Assembly: GCF_012489685.1 (NCBI RefSeq)
Contig: NC_080042.1
Coordinates: forward strand, 52,318,066 to 52,382,065
Origin: Lotus japonicus
Taxonomy: Eukaryota; Streptophyta; Magnoliopsida; Fabales; Fabaceae
Reading direction: 5' to 3'
Length of the DNA stretch: 64,000 nt
Both the position numbers and the translations under genes were made by a program. The notes under the pieces were generated by a model, which was not told the origin of the DNA, searched no databases, and saw only the letters and a program-made list of their open reading frames with translations. Shown in pieces: positions 34,698 through 47,111 of this stretch. Positions within the stretch are counted from its first letter, which is position 1. Every line of letters starts with the position of its first letter.

Positions 34698-37600
34698 TTT
34701 TTTTTTGAAGCTGAATATATATTATTAATAAAGTGCTACAAAAGCACAACAAAAAGAGAGTACAAGTATAATCCAGAAAGGGAAGACAAAACCCACCCTA
34801 TGGCCAAAGAAAACCTTGAGACTAAGCCTCATTAAAACCTTCCTAGGAAAAACCCAATGGGAAAAAACCTAAGGAAGGAAAAAGAGTACTCAAGTCTCAA
34901 AGATGCCATATACCGTACAGATCATATAACCCCCCCAAAAATGCACCGTGACCACAGCCAAAAAAGTAGTTTCCAACACAACCCATCACCAACACATTTT
35001 AGCTCCTGTGGAAAAATAAGTCTCATATAAAGCCTTGAAAAATCTTGACACAACCAAACTCCTTTTAGTCACCCCGTGAGACACCTACAGTACCCAAGGA
35101 ACCAAAACTTTTGGCTACCAAGTCACCACAAAGAGCCAAAGATCATAACAAAAAACCTCCCACAATCAAAATATCACAATCCCACCGTTGGCATATACAT
35201 TAAAAAAACCTTTGAAACCCCTTGAACCCACCAAATCACTTGCAGCAAATGAACAACTTCACATACAATTGCAGCAGACAGAAATATGCAGATATATGGT
35301 AAATATACCAGTACTATGATTACCCTTATCATTCAGTAATACCACTGCAGACCCATATTTGATTCTCCCTACCACATCCTTGATTTGCCAAAAAATCTGC
35401 AACCGTATTCCCTTCACGTAGTACATGCACCACCCCTACACACCTCACCTCAGCCATTAGCTGGTCAATACGATTAAAAACATGTTCTAGCTTCCATGGC
35501 CTCCTATCTCCACTAGATATCCATCCCACCACTAGAGTAGAATCAGTTTCAATCACAACATCCTTAAAACTAAATTGAGAGCAAAACCGCAAGGCATGTA
35601 ACACAGCCTGGACTTCTGCCTCAAAGGCCCACAAGATACCCATTCCTTTTGCAAAAAAACCCAAAGGTTCCCCGTCATGGTCTCTAAGCACTCCACCAAT
35701 CCCACTCTGACCCGGGTTTCCTTTTGACGCTCCATCAACATTAAATTTCAACAAAGGAGCTTGCGGTGGAGTCCAACAAACAACACGTTGTACCTTCTGT
35801 TTTTGTGGCCATCGAACATGCTCAAAACCCGCCACAAACTGCTGCAAATCATAAGGACACTCCTCCCACGCGCCCTTAATCCACCAGAACACATGAACCA
35901 AACTCAGGTCCCATAAATGAACTGAAGAAACAGTTCCTTGATTAAACCCACAATCATTCCGGTGAAGCCAAACTGTCCAAAACACGACATAAGGGAACAA
36001 TTCCCAAACAAACTTATCAACCCTTCTTCGATAGCCCTCCCATGCTAACAGTAAAGCTTCAACAATCCTCGGACACACCCACACCATGTCTTCCCTACTC
36101 AAGACCTTACACCATAGCTCCCAAACAACCGGGCAATGAATAAATAAATGACCCGTTGTTTCTGGTACCCGCCTACAAAAATCACAGAGTCCCTCCCCAA
36201 TATCTGGCACACCACGAGCAATCAGATTATCTTTAGTAGCCACCTTATTGGCCTGCAGCTGCCAGACGAATTAGGAAACCTTGGCTGGGATCACCCATGA
36301 AATACGCACGGGTACCATCTAGGATTCGCTCGCAATCCACAATGCTTCCGCTGCATCACACACTGCTTTGACTGAGAAGAACCCTGACTGATCCCCTCTC
36401 CAAATCAATTTATCGTCCTTATCCATTGCCGGCACATGCGAACTGATGAGTTGCATAAAATCATCATATTGCCCCAACTCCCAATCAAAGAACGCCCTTC
36501 GAAAATCAAAGGACCACCCCATCCCCTCTTCATTGGAGATACGCACTTGGGCCACCGATACATTTTTATCACGAGCAAGAGCAAACACTCTAGGAAACCT
36601 CACCTGCAGCGGTGCATCCCCGAACCAAATATCTGACCAAAACCGAACACTAACACCATCACCTACCTGACATGCTAATCCTCTTTTAAATTCAGCAGCC
36701 ACCAGAGACGCCTCTGTATAGGTTTTGTAAATATCTGCCACAACCAAAGAAGCTTTCTGACGCTGTAACCTGATCAAATCCAAGCAAATGAACTCTTCTG
36801 GGATATCATATTTTGCACAAGCCACCCTTCTCCAAAGAGCTCCCTTCTCCCTCCCAAACCTCCACACCCACTTCAGCAACAAAGCTCAGTTTCGCCACTC
36901 GAGATATCCCACTCCTAAGCCCCCAAGCCTCCTTCCCTTACAAATGTCTCCCCAAGCAACCCACACAATATTTCTCCCCCCATCATTAAAGCCCCACACA
37001 AACCTCTGCATTATTTTCTCCATCTCCTTAACCACCCCTACCGGTGCCCTGTATATTGCCATAAAATACAGCGGTATAGAATTTAGAGTTGCCTTCAAGA
37101 GCACTAACCTCCCGCTTAATGATAAAAACCGTGAAGTCATTGACCCCAACTTACGCTTAAGCTTCTGTAAAACGGGCTCCCAAAAAATCTTTCTTCGTGG
37201 ATTACCCCCATGCGAACAACCCAAATGCATTACAGGCAAATGACAACTTGAGAAAGACAAATATACCGCTGCTCTTTGTACCAGCTCATCATTAACATTA
37301 ACCCCAATGACATTCGATTTTTGGAAATTAAGCTGTAACCCAGAAACATATAGGAAAGCCTCCACTGTGTCTGCCAACATCTCAATCTGCCAAAAATGAT
37401 TTTCACAAAACAGAAGAATATCATCTGCAAATAGCAAATGGTTTAGGAAAAGATCATGCCCCACATTAACACCACACGGACTATTTTCTTGCAATAGCTG
37501 ATTAAGCATCACAGACAAGCCATTAACACACAAATTAAAGAGCAAAGGGGACAGAGGATCCCCTTGCCTTAAACCTCTGTGAAAAGAAAAAGATTTCGTT

Positions 37601-38589
37601 GGTGAACCGTTCACTAACACCGCAAGAGACGACGTAGTCACACAACATCGAATCCACTCCAACCACTTATCTCCAAAACCCATATTTTGCATAATATCAA
37701 ACAGGTAATTCCAATCAACCTTATCATAAGCTTTTGCCAAGTCTAACTTAAGCAAAATTTTGCCACCCGGTTTCCGTTTCAGCACATCAACCACCTCATT
37801 TGCAATAAAACAGCAATCAACAATCTGTCGACCTTTGGTAAATGCAAATTGATTCTCTGACAGCAGCCCCGGAAGCACCAGGCTTAGTCTATTGGCCAAT
37901 ACCTTAGAGACTATCTTGTAAGTGCTTCCTATAAGGCTAATAGGGCGACAATCTGCAATAGAATCTTGCCGATCTCCTTTGGGAATCAAAGAAACAAACG
38001 TTGTATTCAAACCTCTCACAAACTTCCCTAACCGGTAAAATTCCTGGAAAAAAATTAAACAGATCAGCCTTGATTACATCCCAAAACTCTGTAAAATATG
38101 CCATTGTAAACCCATCCGGACCCGGTGCTTTGTTACCATCACAACCCCAAATAGCATCCTTGATTTCATCCTCACTGAACTCTTCTTCTAGCAACATATT
38201 CATTGCCATACTCATTGTTTTCATTCCCAAATTCCTCAGCGTTGGCCTATCCCTGTTGTCCGAAGCAAAAAACTGAACAAAATGATCACGAACCGCTTCC
38301 TTGATTTCCTTCGGATTTTCCAAGCTCCTCCCATCATAGTTTAGGTGAACCATGTTACGCTTAACTGATTTTGCTTTACTAACACGATGAAAATTCCTTG
38401 TGTTGCGATCCCCTTCCTTCAACCATTGTACCCGAGATTTCACCCGCCATTTTCTTTCCTCGTTTGTATATTCCCTCCACAGAACCTCCATTACTTGAAA
38501 TCTGTCTTTTCGAAGCTCCTCAGACACTCCCACCACTTCCATTCTTCCCATAATAGATTTTAGATTGTCTTCGAGCTCTCGAATCTTTT
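34698..38589 (-). mobile_element. 5'-truncated L1-type LINE with RNase H
   Basis: The 3' end is a T tract on plus (34698-34706), i.e. poly(A) on minus, followed by about 620 bp of 3' UTR. ORF2 pieces run from 35329 to 38551. The endonuclease and ORF1 are gone. The left and right flanks ('acaattaag' and 'agttataaatataaaag') resemble, when joined, the dispersed AT-rich repeat at 22913, suggesting the LINE landed in a copy of it; AGTT may be a short target duplication. Confidence 0.85.
35329..38551 (-). pseudogene. L1 ORF2 remnant: reverse transcriptase, zf-RVT, RNase H
   Basis: Four minus-strand frames in order. 38551-37937: pre-RT region (VQWLKEGDRNTRNFHRV, GNKAPGPDGFTMAYF). 38019-36886: RT core (FVSLIPKGD, LANRLSLVLPGLLSENQ, KAYDKVDWNYL, RGLRQGDPLSPLLFNLCV, active site LLFADDILLF). 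36882-36319: RT end with DGVSVRFWSDIWFG. 36243-35329: zinc-binding zf-RVT (LCDFCRRVPETTGHLFIHC), then RNase H with NVDGASKGNPG, EAEVQAVLHAL, IETDSTLVV and EGNTVADFLANQG. At least three frame breaks, so not functional. A C-terminal RNase H is known for a subset of plant L1s. Confidence 0.9.
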
Positions 38590-38800
38590 AGTTATAAATA
38601 TAAAAGACTATTATCCACTCATTAATGTAGTTATCAATGTACAAGTCAAGTCAATTTTACTTCTTCTTATTAATATTGTTTTATTATAAAAAAATATTAA
38701 AATTTTGATTAATAATTAAAATTTAAACAATATTAATATTTAATTTAATTATGAGTAATTGAAATCTTTTACAACTAGTTATTAGTATAAATAATAATAT
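38590..38800. repeat. Dispersed AT-rich repeat, copy 2
   Basis: Near-identical in layout to 22990-23195 ('aaatataaaagactattatcc', 'ttttacttcttctt…', 'attaatatttaatttaatt'). Confidence 0.6.
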
Positions 38801-38868
38801 AAAAGGTTATAATAAATGATTAATATTTTTATATAGTGTGAGTCAATTTCAATTTTTCTTATTATTTT

Positions 38869-39058
38869 TTTACAGCTAAACGATAATATTATATATACAT
38901 TTCAAAGCTTAACTAGCAAGAGTAGGAGCAAAGTGGAGATTTGCGCAACAAAAAGGAAACTACCAAGCAATATAGACAGCCCAAAAAAAAAACCTAGATA
39001 AGAAGCGCAAAATCCAAGCCCCACGACCCAGGAACAAACCAAAAAGGGTCATAACCAA
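38869..39058 (-). mobile_element. LINE 3'-end fragment
   Basis: A T tract then 'acagctaaacgataatattatatatac…' resembles the LINE tail at 29202 ('tttttttgacagcgcagcaaaaggataattataaatatat'). About 190 bp; no coding part. Confidence 0.4.
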
Positions 39059-39664
39059 TCAACTTATTATTATCATTATTATCTTTAATTAATTTTATCA
39101 AGTCATGATTACTAATTGAAATTTAAATAATGATAACTTTTATTTTTAAATATGAAATCTTCAATCTTAATTCAAATATATGAGAAATTCCTCTTGTAAC
39201 AAAAAAAAAAATGAGAAATAAAAAAATTACAATTAGGTCCAAATATAAAAGACTACTATCCACTAATTAATGTTGTTATATGTATAGGTCAGAACCAAGG
39301 AATCATGATTTTAGTGGGACCTAAACCAAAGAACCATAATTTTAGAGTGATATAAAAATCAATTTTTATCATATCTTAGGTCCCTCTAAAATCACGGTTT
39401 TTTGTGAGCCTTAAACAAACACTTGTGATCTTGGAGTCTTGGTTCCTTAAAATTAAAACACTAAGAAACTCTACTTTATGGTTCGTTAGATTGAGTATTA
39501 TTAAATTCTCTCACTTGCATTATAAATATTTGTGCTATGATGAGACCCGAGTAATAGTAAAATAAAAAATCATAGTTGAAGCAAAATTTGCTCTGTTCCA
39601 TTTGAGATCTTAAATCTTTTGTGGCAATGAACCCACATAAATGGTGATAAATAGTATTAAGAAA
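39059..39664. other. Spacer with a third copy of the AT-rich repeat
   Basis: A short version of the dispersed repeat lies at about 39160-39290. The rest is AT-rich without a gene. Confidence 0.4.
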
Positions 39665-39699
39665 CTAAAATAAGAGAATGTGTTTGGGATGTGATGGTA

Positions 39700-39905
39700 T
39701 GAAAAACACTAGAAGGGAGAGGGGGTCGCAAACCGGAACGGAAGAAGGAGCCTCCAAGCAAGCAATTGCATCAGAACCAGAGAGGCCCGCCCCCAATTCA
39801 GGGAACAGAGCCTCCCTGGGAAGAGCCCTCATCCCACCAGAAACAGCCCACTCAACGCCCCTGCAAGGAGAAGAGATCTCCGGGAACAACACAGACGCTG
39901 GGCAA
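39700..39905. other. GC-rich block beside MYB gene 2
   Basis: A GC-rich stretch ('gaggcccgcccccaattcaggg…') stands out from AT-rich surroundings and is open in several frames. It resembles LINE ORF1-like low-complexity DNA but has no clear domain. It begins 40 bases beyond the MYB stop codon. Confidence 0.3.
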
Positions 39906-39944
39906 ATTATTCTTCCTTTTTAAGAAGTCTTGTACACTTCTTCC

Positions 39945-42900
39945 TTATACATACATTATTGAATCAATGCTCAGGGTGAAATTGCTACATAAATCTCCTC
40001 CTTGTATATAATGGACATAGTCATTTTCATCCCCTTGACCTGGTAAGTTAAGCTGTGAATTGTACATAGCAGTAGCTGAGTTGTGAATTAGACTATCATG
40101 AAACTCTTCACCGAAGTGTCCTCCTGACATATTCATCACAGGTTCTTGGAAAGTTGAAGTTTGATCAAATCCATTGACCAAAGAGTCTTCAGAATTTACA
40201 GAGCTTCCACCAGCATTCACATGCTCCACTGAAAGCCACTCAGCAAATAGCAGTTTTGGTAAGGAGCTTTGAGAAGTATCCTTGGCCAAGTTATAGTTTT
40301 GTGAGAGGTGGTGATCAGAATATTGTGGTGTTGATTTTTCCATGTTTTCTAAAATTCCATAATTAGGATCCTGAATTGAGAGTTTCTGTGTAGAGAGTGA
40401 TGAGTCCTTTGTGTCTGAGCTTGAGCTAGCATGCTGAGTTTGGCTATGAGGTTCCATTTCATGAGGTTTGAGTACTTTCTTTTTCAAATATGAATGCCAG
40501 TAGTTTTTTATCTCATTGTCAGTCCTTCCTGGCAAATGCTGTGATATCTGAGACCACCTGATCAAAATATATATTAAGTTTCTCTCAGCAGATTCCATTA
40601 AAAAAAAAGAATTGTTTTAGGGAAATCAAAGATTGAACACTGCAAAATGGGTACAAAGAAAATGATATTGTGTGATTATTCATTCTATCAGGCTTTGTTT
40701 TAATGAGTTGAAAGAAATAACGCTGATGAAAATGTCTTCCCAAAAATAACACACTTGAATTGTAATGATACATTTAAATATCTGTTGGCACATTAGTGTA
40801 TAAAAAGTTAAAGCAACTATTCTGATTACTCAATTGATATCTAAACAAGCGCGCGCTTTGAGAGATTGAGAGCTTGTTTGGAAACTCCAAAATCAATTTC
40901 GGTAGAGTAAAATCAATTATGGATGAAAACATTGATAATTGAGAATCAATTTGTGGAATTAATCTCACACATAATCAATTATGCATGCATTTAACATGAT
41001 CAATTATGAAATTTTGTGATTGAATTTCACAATATTACCTATAAAAATCATTTTTTCATAAATGTCACCAAACCTAATGAGTTCAATTTATGTGTTTGTG
41101 ATGCACTTTAAATTAAACTCATAGTAATTGCATCCTTAGTTTCACATGTTGGGGGCAGGCTCAGTTCCAACGGAGTTTAATTAAAGAAACATTTCATCAT
41201 ATGGCATAACAGTATGTTTAGAGAAATATTTTAATATTTTGATTGTTAAATACTTGTGATGGAAAAGTCTAACAATTATTCAATAATGCTAATGCTGGGC
41301 TAAATTTAAGTTCATTTAAAAAAGTTAAGGAATAGTAGACCAGATATGTTTTATATGTACATTCACGTCTCTCCCTCTATTTGAAAAAGGAGCATGCGAT
41401 CAAATGCCAGTTCATGGTTTCATTGTCGTACTAGTTTTTGGTACGAATAGTATTTAAATAACATTAAATAGGAGATAGCTGGCATGGAAATCCAATGACA
41501 TTCAATAGCGTAAGTCCTCAACATAAATAAATATATAAATAAATGCAAAAAATAATATTTTCCTTTACTTGCAGCACTTGCACTACCTAATTATTTGGTA
41601 ACTAACAACTCCTTGACTCAAAAGTCTACTATGGCTATATCATTATCTTCACTAAAAGTTCCAATTTTTAGTTCTTGACCTCTAGGTGCAATTGAAATAA
41701 TTAAAAATTAATAAGGTGAAAGGGAAGGTGTTCTTGCTTACTTGTTACCCAACATGTGGTGAAGGGTCATGATTGTATCCTCCTCATGTTTGCTGAATAC
41801 CCCTCTCTTTAGTCCTGGCCTCAGGTAATTGATCCACCTTAGTCTGCAGCTCTTTCCATTCCTTTGCAATCCTGGATATTTCAGCACACTTAGTCAGCAA
41901 TTCAAAATAAGCTATAATTAAATGAATACAAATTCACCTGCTGCTACATTATTAGAATTCTGAATAAACCTAACCACATGCCAAGAGTTAGCTTAGGAGT
42001 AAGATTGTCCAACCCTTTATATGTATTTTATTAGTCACATCTTAAATCAATGATTTGAACTCGCCTTCAAGTGCGGGATATGAACATGAGAGGTCTTGTC
42101 AATACCTTTATCCCTATCATGAAATATTTACATGAAAGAACATGATTCTTTAATCTTAATTTTTTAGGGGTGGCCTTGGATTTAAAATTGGCTCTACCAC
42201 CATATTAAAATTTGATTTAAGTTTTACTCTGCTCCAAAAATTAGTTCAGCGGTTAGAATTATCCTACTCTTTATAAAGTATATATCTCTAGTGAATGTAG
42301 AACAAAATAAGAAATAATTTAAACTTTAAGTTATTCACAATAAAAACCCATCTCTAACTTTAACATGAATATTTTTACCTGCAGAATCAGAAGTTAACAC
42401 AAAATGATTATCATGTCAGCCATATGGTATAAAAGTTTGGAAATCAGAATTGTGGATAATCCTTAGGTTGTCTTTTACAAAGAAGATTTTGAACTTTTAA
42501 CCACATTTCTTCTTTTCTAATTTTAAATGGATTGGACAAAATTCTTAAAACTGATTCATGAGAAGAATGTCTTAATTGTTAGTAGTTTATTTCACTAGAT
42601 ATCTCAAAATTATTGGTGCCAAAGTCAGTGAAGAATGCCTACATTTCTGTTTGATAACTTAAGTATGAGTTATGTTTGTATAACTGTTCACCCCTACGTA
42701 AATTGAGGTTAACATGAGTTCAAGATAAAAAGTGATAATAACTCTTTTTATGAATTCGTTCATGTTACACACTAATCCAAACACATAAATAAGTTGAATG
42801 CACATTTTATCATATGAAAGGAAGAGAAACTTCTCCTCAACAAAACCAAGGAAGAATCAATTGAATTATATAAGACAGCACATGGACCAAGATTATGCTA

Positions 42901-43074
42901 CTTACTGATAAAGGATCACCAATTGGAAAGAAACCTACCTGCCTTAATGGGGACAGAGCTCCAGCAGCCATGACCATGGTTAAGGATATAGTTTCTGAGC
43001 TTATTATCTTCCTCAGGTGACCATAAACCCTTTCTGTATTTTGGCTTTGTTTTTTCCTGTAACTGGACCCCCAT
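39945..43074 (-). CDS. R2R3-MYB transcription factor, LAF1/MYB18-like
   Basis: Exons on minus are 42939-43074, 41742-41871 and 39945-40557 (136, 130 and 613 bp): 879 bp, 292 aa plus stop, all GT/AG. Start chosen at MGVQLQEK (43074). R2 has W18, W38 and W58 within [12 protein letters not shown] and [15 protein letters not shown]3 runs from F71 through W90 to W109, with [40 protein letters not shown] and [11 protein letters not shown] are characteristic of the LAF1 (MYB18), MYB19 and MYB45 group. LAF1 acts in far-red light signalling in the nucleus; the same role here is only inference. The C-terminal half is Ser-rich and acidic. A TATA box (GTATAAATTA, minus) lies at 43241-43250. An in-frame upstream ATG at 43164 would add 30 residues. 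Confidence 0.92.
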
Positions 43075-43240
43075 TCTGCTTTTTTCTAACACCACTTCAC
43101 TTTGATGGCAACCTTGGATTCCCTGAAGCTGATATGAACTACAGAGAGACCAAGTAGTCCACAAAGAAAATAGAGGTAGAATATTTCAGACTAATATATA
43201 ATGTAACGAATAGTTGTGATTATGGTGCAGTGGATGCCCA

Positions 43241-43250
43241 TAATTTATAC
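43241..43250 (-). promoter_or_regulatory. TATA box of MYB gene 2
   Basis: GTATAAATTA on minus, about 170 bases upstream of the chosen start codon and about 80 upstream of the in-frame ATG at 43164. The spacing allows a leader containing or excluding that ATG. Confidence 0.5.
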
Positions 43251-44822
43251 CAGAAAAGAGTTGAAACAAAAATCATTAAAATAAATATTAACCAAGCATG
43301 TAAAACCTTCTCTGAAATGATGTTAAAAAGAAATTATGTCCTGCTTGGTAGAAACCATGCTTTTCCTTATTGGAAGGGTACCATCTAGGAAACTGTTAGA
43401 ATAAATTTGTACCAATCATTGTTTGTTTCTCTGCATCAATCATTTATCAAAATAATCCCAAATCGTACATGAATATATTTTGGGTATGATCAGCATGGTT
43501 TTTTTTCCAACACAAAATGGCCCATATGGAACATTTTTATTGGCAAGCACTTTTAAAAGATCTTATTCATGAATCATGACCATTTAATAAATACCAGAGT
43601 AAAGTATTGTAAATGTTTATATTTAAACCTTCACGTTGTATTTTAATATCGAAATTGTTTACTCACGTAATATTAAAATCTTATTTTATGCAAAATGCTT
43701 TTGTTAAATATAAAAGAAGAATCTTCAAACTTTACCTACAACTTAAATTCTTTTAAATGATGCAAAAAAATTGTCCTCTCTAGCCAGAGTAGACTTTTTG
43801 CCTGCTGCTTAGCAATTACAAGGCTTAATCAAGTCAGCATTTGGGGACACATTCTCTATCTCCTATAGATATTACCAATTAACAAAGTAATGTATACTAT
43901 TGAACTCGATCATTTCAAATTTGTTTCATGTGTAACAAGTTATAACCAATGAATACTTAGATACATGTTAATATACCCAAGTTTATAACCCTGTTCATTT
44001 TATTACCATCCATGTTCGTGAGTAGATTTTACAATTTAGGATTCACTCTGATAAAAGAGAAATTTGATTCAAATATGCTATGGATAGATGACAATTAATC
44101 ATACTTTTGTTTTGTTGATGCATTCACCTTGTATAGTTGTATTTGTTCACCACTATTTTTAGTCTTGTCCACTAATAGAATTAGATAAGATCTTCCTAAA
44201 TAAGATTCAGTTTTGGGAAGACATGACAAATGAATAGAATGACCAAATTAGGTACATATTTGTAATGGAGATGATTAACAAATTTGTTATGAACATCTAG
44301 CAACAGAACATGGCACAAATAAAACGACGAAAGTATTTGGTAAAATGAAGTCATCAATTCCCCTGTTCTTTTGACAGACATAAAAATTTTGTGACAAAGT
44401 TAATGCCGATAAGAAAACCCTTGTTTCTTCTCTGTACTGCATGTGCCATGATGTATGCAGCTGATGACATAAATGTCATTCCAATAAATCAGGTAATATT
44501 TCAAGAATTTGGAACCTTGTACTACTGAAGTTGAAAAATCAGTGCTTAAAATATACGGTCCTTATACGTAGACATCACATCATTATCTGTGACAAATGAT
44601 TGACATATGTGCGTTAGTTCAACTACAACTAAACACGAACTGTACAAAAAAAATATAACATGCATTTAGCAAGGGTTTCAAGTTTCAACCGACGTAAACG
44701 CGTCTTTCCGAACGAGAATCTTATGGTGATCCAAAACTTCCACTAAACGCTAAAAGGTTTTTCTGTTCTCCCAATAGCTTGAGACTTGTCATTCACCTCA
44801 ATGTTAGTGCACTAAGCACTAG
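43251..44822. other. Upstream region of MYB gene 2; no gene seen
   Basis: AT-rich DNA with no conserved frame on either strand and no recognised transposon ends. Confidence 0.45.
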
Positions 44823-44830
44823 GTGACCGA

Positions 44831-45579
44831 CAGGGCCGGTCCCAACCCTGTGCAAATAATAAAAATGGACCCCCAATAATTTTTTTTTAAAGAACATTAT
44901 CTATTTAAATTATAAATAGCATCAACAACTTAAAAAATATGTGACTAACATAAATAAAATGTCATATTCTAGTCAATATAATTCAAAAAAAAAAATTAAC
45001 TAAAAAAAAGCCTCTCTCCTAGCATTTTTTGAAGCAAAATTTTCAATCAAGTTTCATATTGTATATTCTCCAACATATTATTCTCAATTGCTTTCAATGC
45101 TAACCCATTAAGCATTTTCAGAGTTAATTGGTTCACCAATTAATATCCACTTATCTAGTAAATTAGGTAGAAGAACCCAAGGAAACCTTCCACATTCCAA
45201 TGCTAATTAAGCTCTTAAAACACCGCTATATAGAATTAATGTCTGGAATTAATAACTAGCAATGCGTTGGTTCGCTTGGCAACGCATCTCCTGGCCATGC
45301 AGCTCGCGCGGGTTCGAATCCCAGAGACCTCTGACTTTTTGCATAAATTTTGAATTTAAATTCGAATTAATGGCTAAAAAATTACCACCAGGAGGATTTG
45401 AACCTGTACCACTCAGAGCATAGTGCTTTTCCATTGAACTAGCTCACTATATTAGAATATTTTTGAACATTAATAATTTATATGTTTGGAAATATATCTC
45501 ACAAATTTTTTTTTGGGGCCCCTTCTTTTTGGAGGCCCTGGGCTGTGGGCCTGCTTGCACAGGCCCAAGGCCGGCCCTG
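44831..45579. mobile_element. Non-autonomous hAT transposon with tRNA-like sequence
   Basis: Ends CAGGGCCGG … CCGGCCCTG, flanked by a perfect 8-bp duplication GTGACCGA (44823-44830 and 45580-45587). 749 bp, no transposase. Inside are two tRNA-like stretches: one near 45290-45330 on plus (CGCGCGGGTTCGAATCCCAG) and one at about 45385-45440 on minus (TAGTTCAATGG … GGTTCAAATCC, like A and B boxes). Same family as 5329-5753. Confidence 0.85.
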
Positions 45580-45879
45580 GTGACCGACTAATAAGTTTTT
45601 TTTCATAAGCATTAAGAATTGAACTATCAACCACTTATTTACGGGATAAAGTACTCAATGTCCAACACTTGATTCTAGCATATATGATTCAACATAACAT
45701 ATTTAGTTTGATCCACTTATCCTACTAGGCGTGTATTAGGTTGGATCATATATCGCAAACTCTCGTACAAGTACAACAATTAAAATAAATAAAATTATCA
45801 CATTAGTTCTTAAAATATAAAATTATACAGTTGAAAGGTTTTATTGTTAGTTAAATTTAGTAAAACTCCTAGGCTCGTT

Positions 45880-47111
45880 TAACTTTTGAGGGAGTTTTTT
45901 TTTTGGACAATTGCATTGCAATCCTCTGTCATCATAATTGTTTCATTCACCTCACTTAATTTTCTCCTTCCAGATACAATATCATTCATGAACTTTGCAT
46001 AGGTAGGCATTTTCTCTAAGACTTTAGAAAAAGGAATATTGATTTGCAATTTTTTGAAAACCTCTAGGAACTTTGAAAATTGTTTGTCCCGATTTTTCAT
46101 CACTAAGGCCTTAAGAAATGGTACCTTGCAAGTTATTTTTCCAGGAGAAGAATCATTACGCTCTTTGTTTTTCATAGCTTCCTCACTTTTTGTTTACTCT
46201 TTTTCTTTCTCAACCACTTTCTCAGTTTCATCACTCTTCTTTTCAACTAACTCTTCAATTTCATTTAAAGTTTTGTCACTCCTAAGAGTGACAGCAGAAC
46301 AATTTTCAGATTTAGAGTCTGTAGAATTAATGAGAGTGTCACTAGGGAACGCGTACTTGGGAACCTTTCAGCAATGACCTTGGCATTTGGCCAACTTGAG
46401 TCTCCAAATTTTTTATGGAGGCCTCATGATTTTTCAAGCTGGTCCTGGTATCATTTGAACCTCTCGCATGTTTCATAGAGATTCTCAGAGTCCAGCTGGA
46501 TGAAGGAATTGATCTCTTGCTTCAACTTCCTTATGCGGTTGTAAGAAAAGAACTTAGCTGCGAATTTCTCAGCTAAATCGTCCCAAAAAATAATACTCCT
46601 TAGTGGTTGTGTTCCCAACCATTCTTCAGCAGCATCCCTGAGAGAAAAAAAAATAACATTAACCTGATAGTGTCCACGTTGACATTCCTTCTCAGTGTGG
46701 AGCAGTGTCTGGTAAAGCGCTCCAAGTCTACATGGACGTCCTCATTTGCACTCCCACTGAACTAATGTTGACTGACCAAAGTAATGAAGTGTGGTGAGAT
46801 TTGGAAGTCTAGAGGAGCATTCTGAGGTATGACAATGCTCCCCTCAAAGTTGTAGTCCACACGAGGTGCAGTGATATCCCTCAAGGACCTTTGAGCCTCC
46901 TACTCTTCTTGAATTTGCCTATCTCTTTTAGTCTGGGTAGTGATCTCAGCACGAAGCCTTGATTCCATCTCAGCTGGTGTCTCATTGGCGGCCATGTTAA
47001 TAGCCTGAGTGCATCTCCTCTGTTGTGCAAGTCTGTAATGAAAACTACGGTCAATGTCTGGATCAAATAGTAATGACTTAGGATCAACTTAAACCTCGCA
47101 TAATTTAACAA
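45880..47111 (-). pseudogene. Athila-type gag remnant
   Basis: On minus, around 46880-46377, a frame reads LRDITAPRVDYNFEGSIVIP, then FSGSANEDVHVDLERFTRHC, then DDLAEKFAAKFFSYNRIRKL, with stops between. A later frame (46175-45879) reads KFLEVFKKLQINIPFSKVLE and SGRRKLSEVNETIMMTEDC. These are gag parts of Athila-lineage Ty3/gypsy elements. Pol is missing: the element is cut off at about 45890. Confidence 0.82.

Noticed and set aside
45385..45450. Possible tRNA gene on minus
   Set aside because: A- and B-box-like motifs are present, but the 5' and 3' ends do not pair as an acceptor stem; kept as tRNA-like sequence inside a hAT element.
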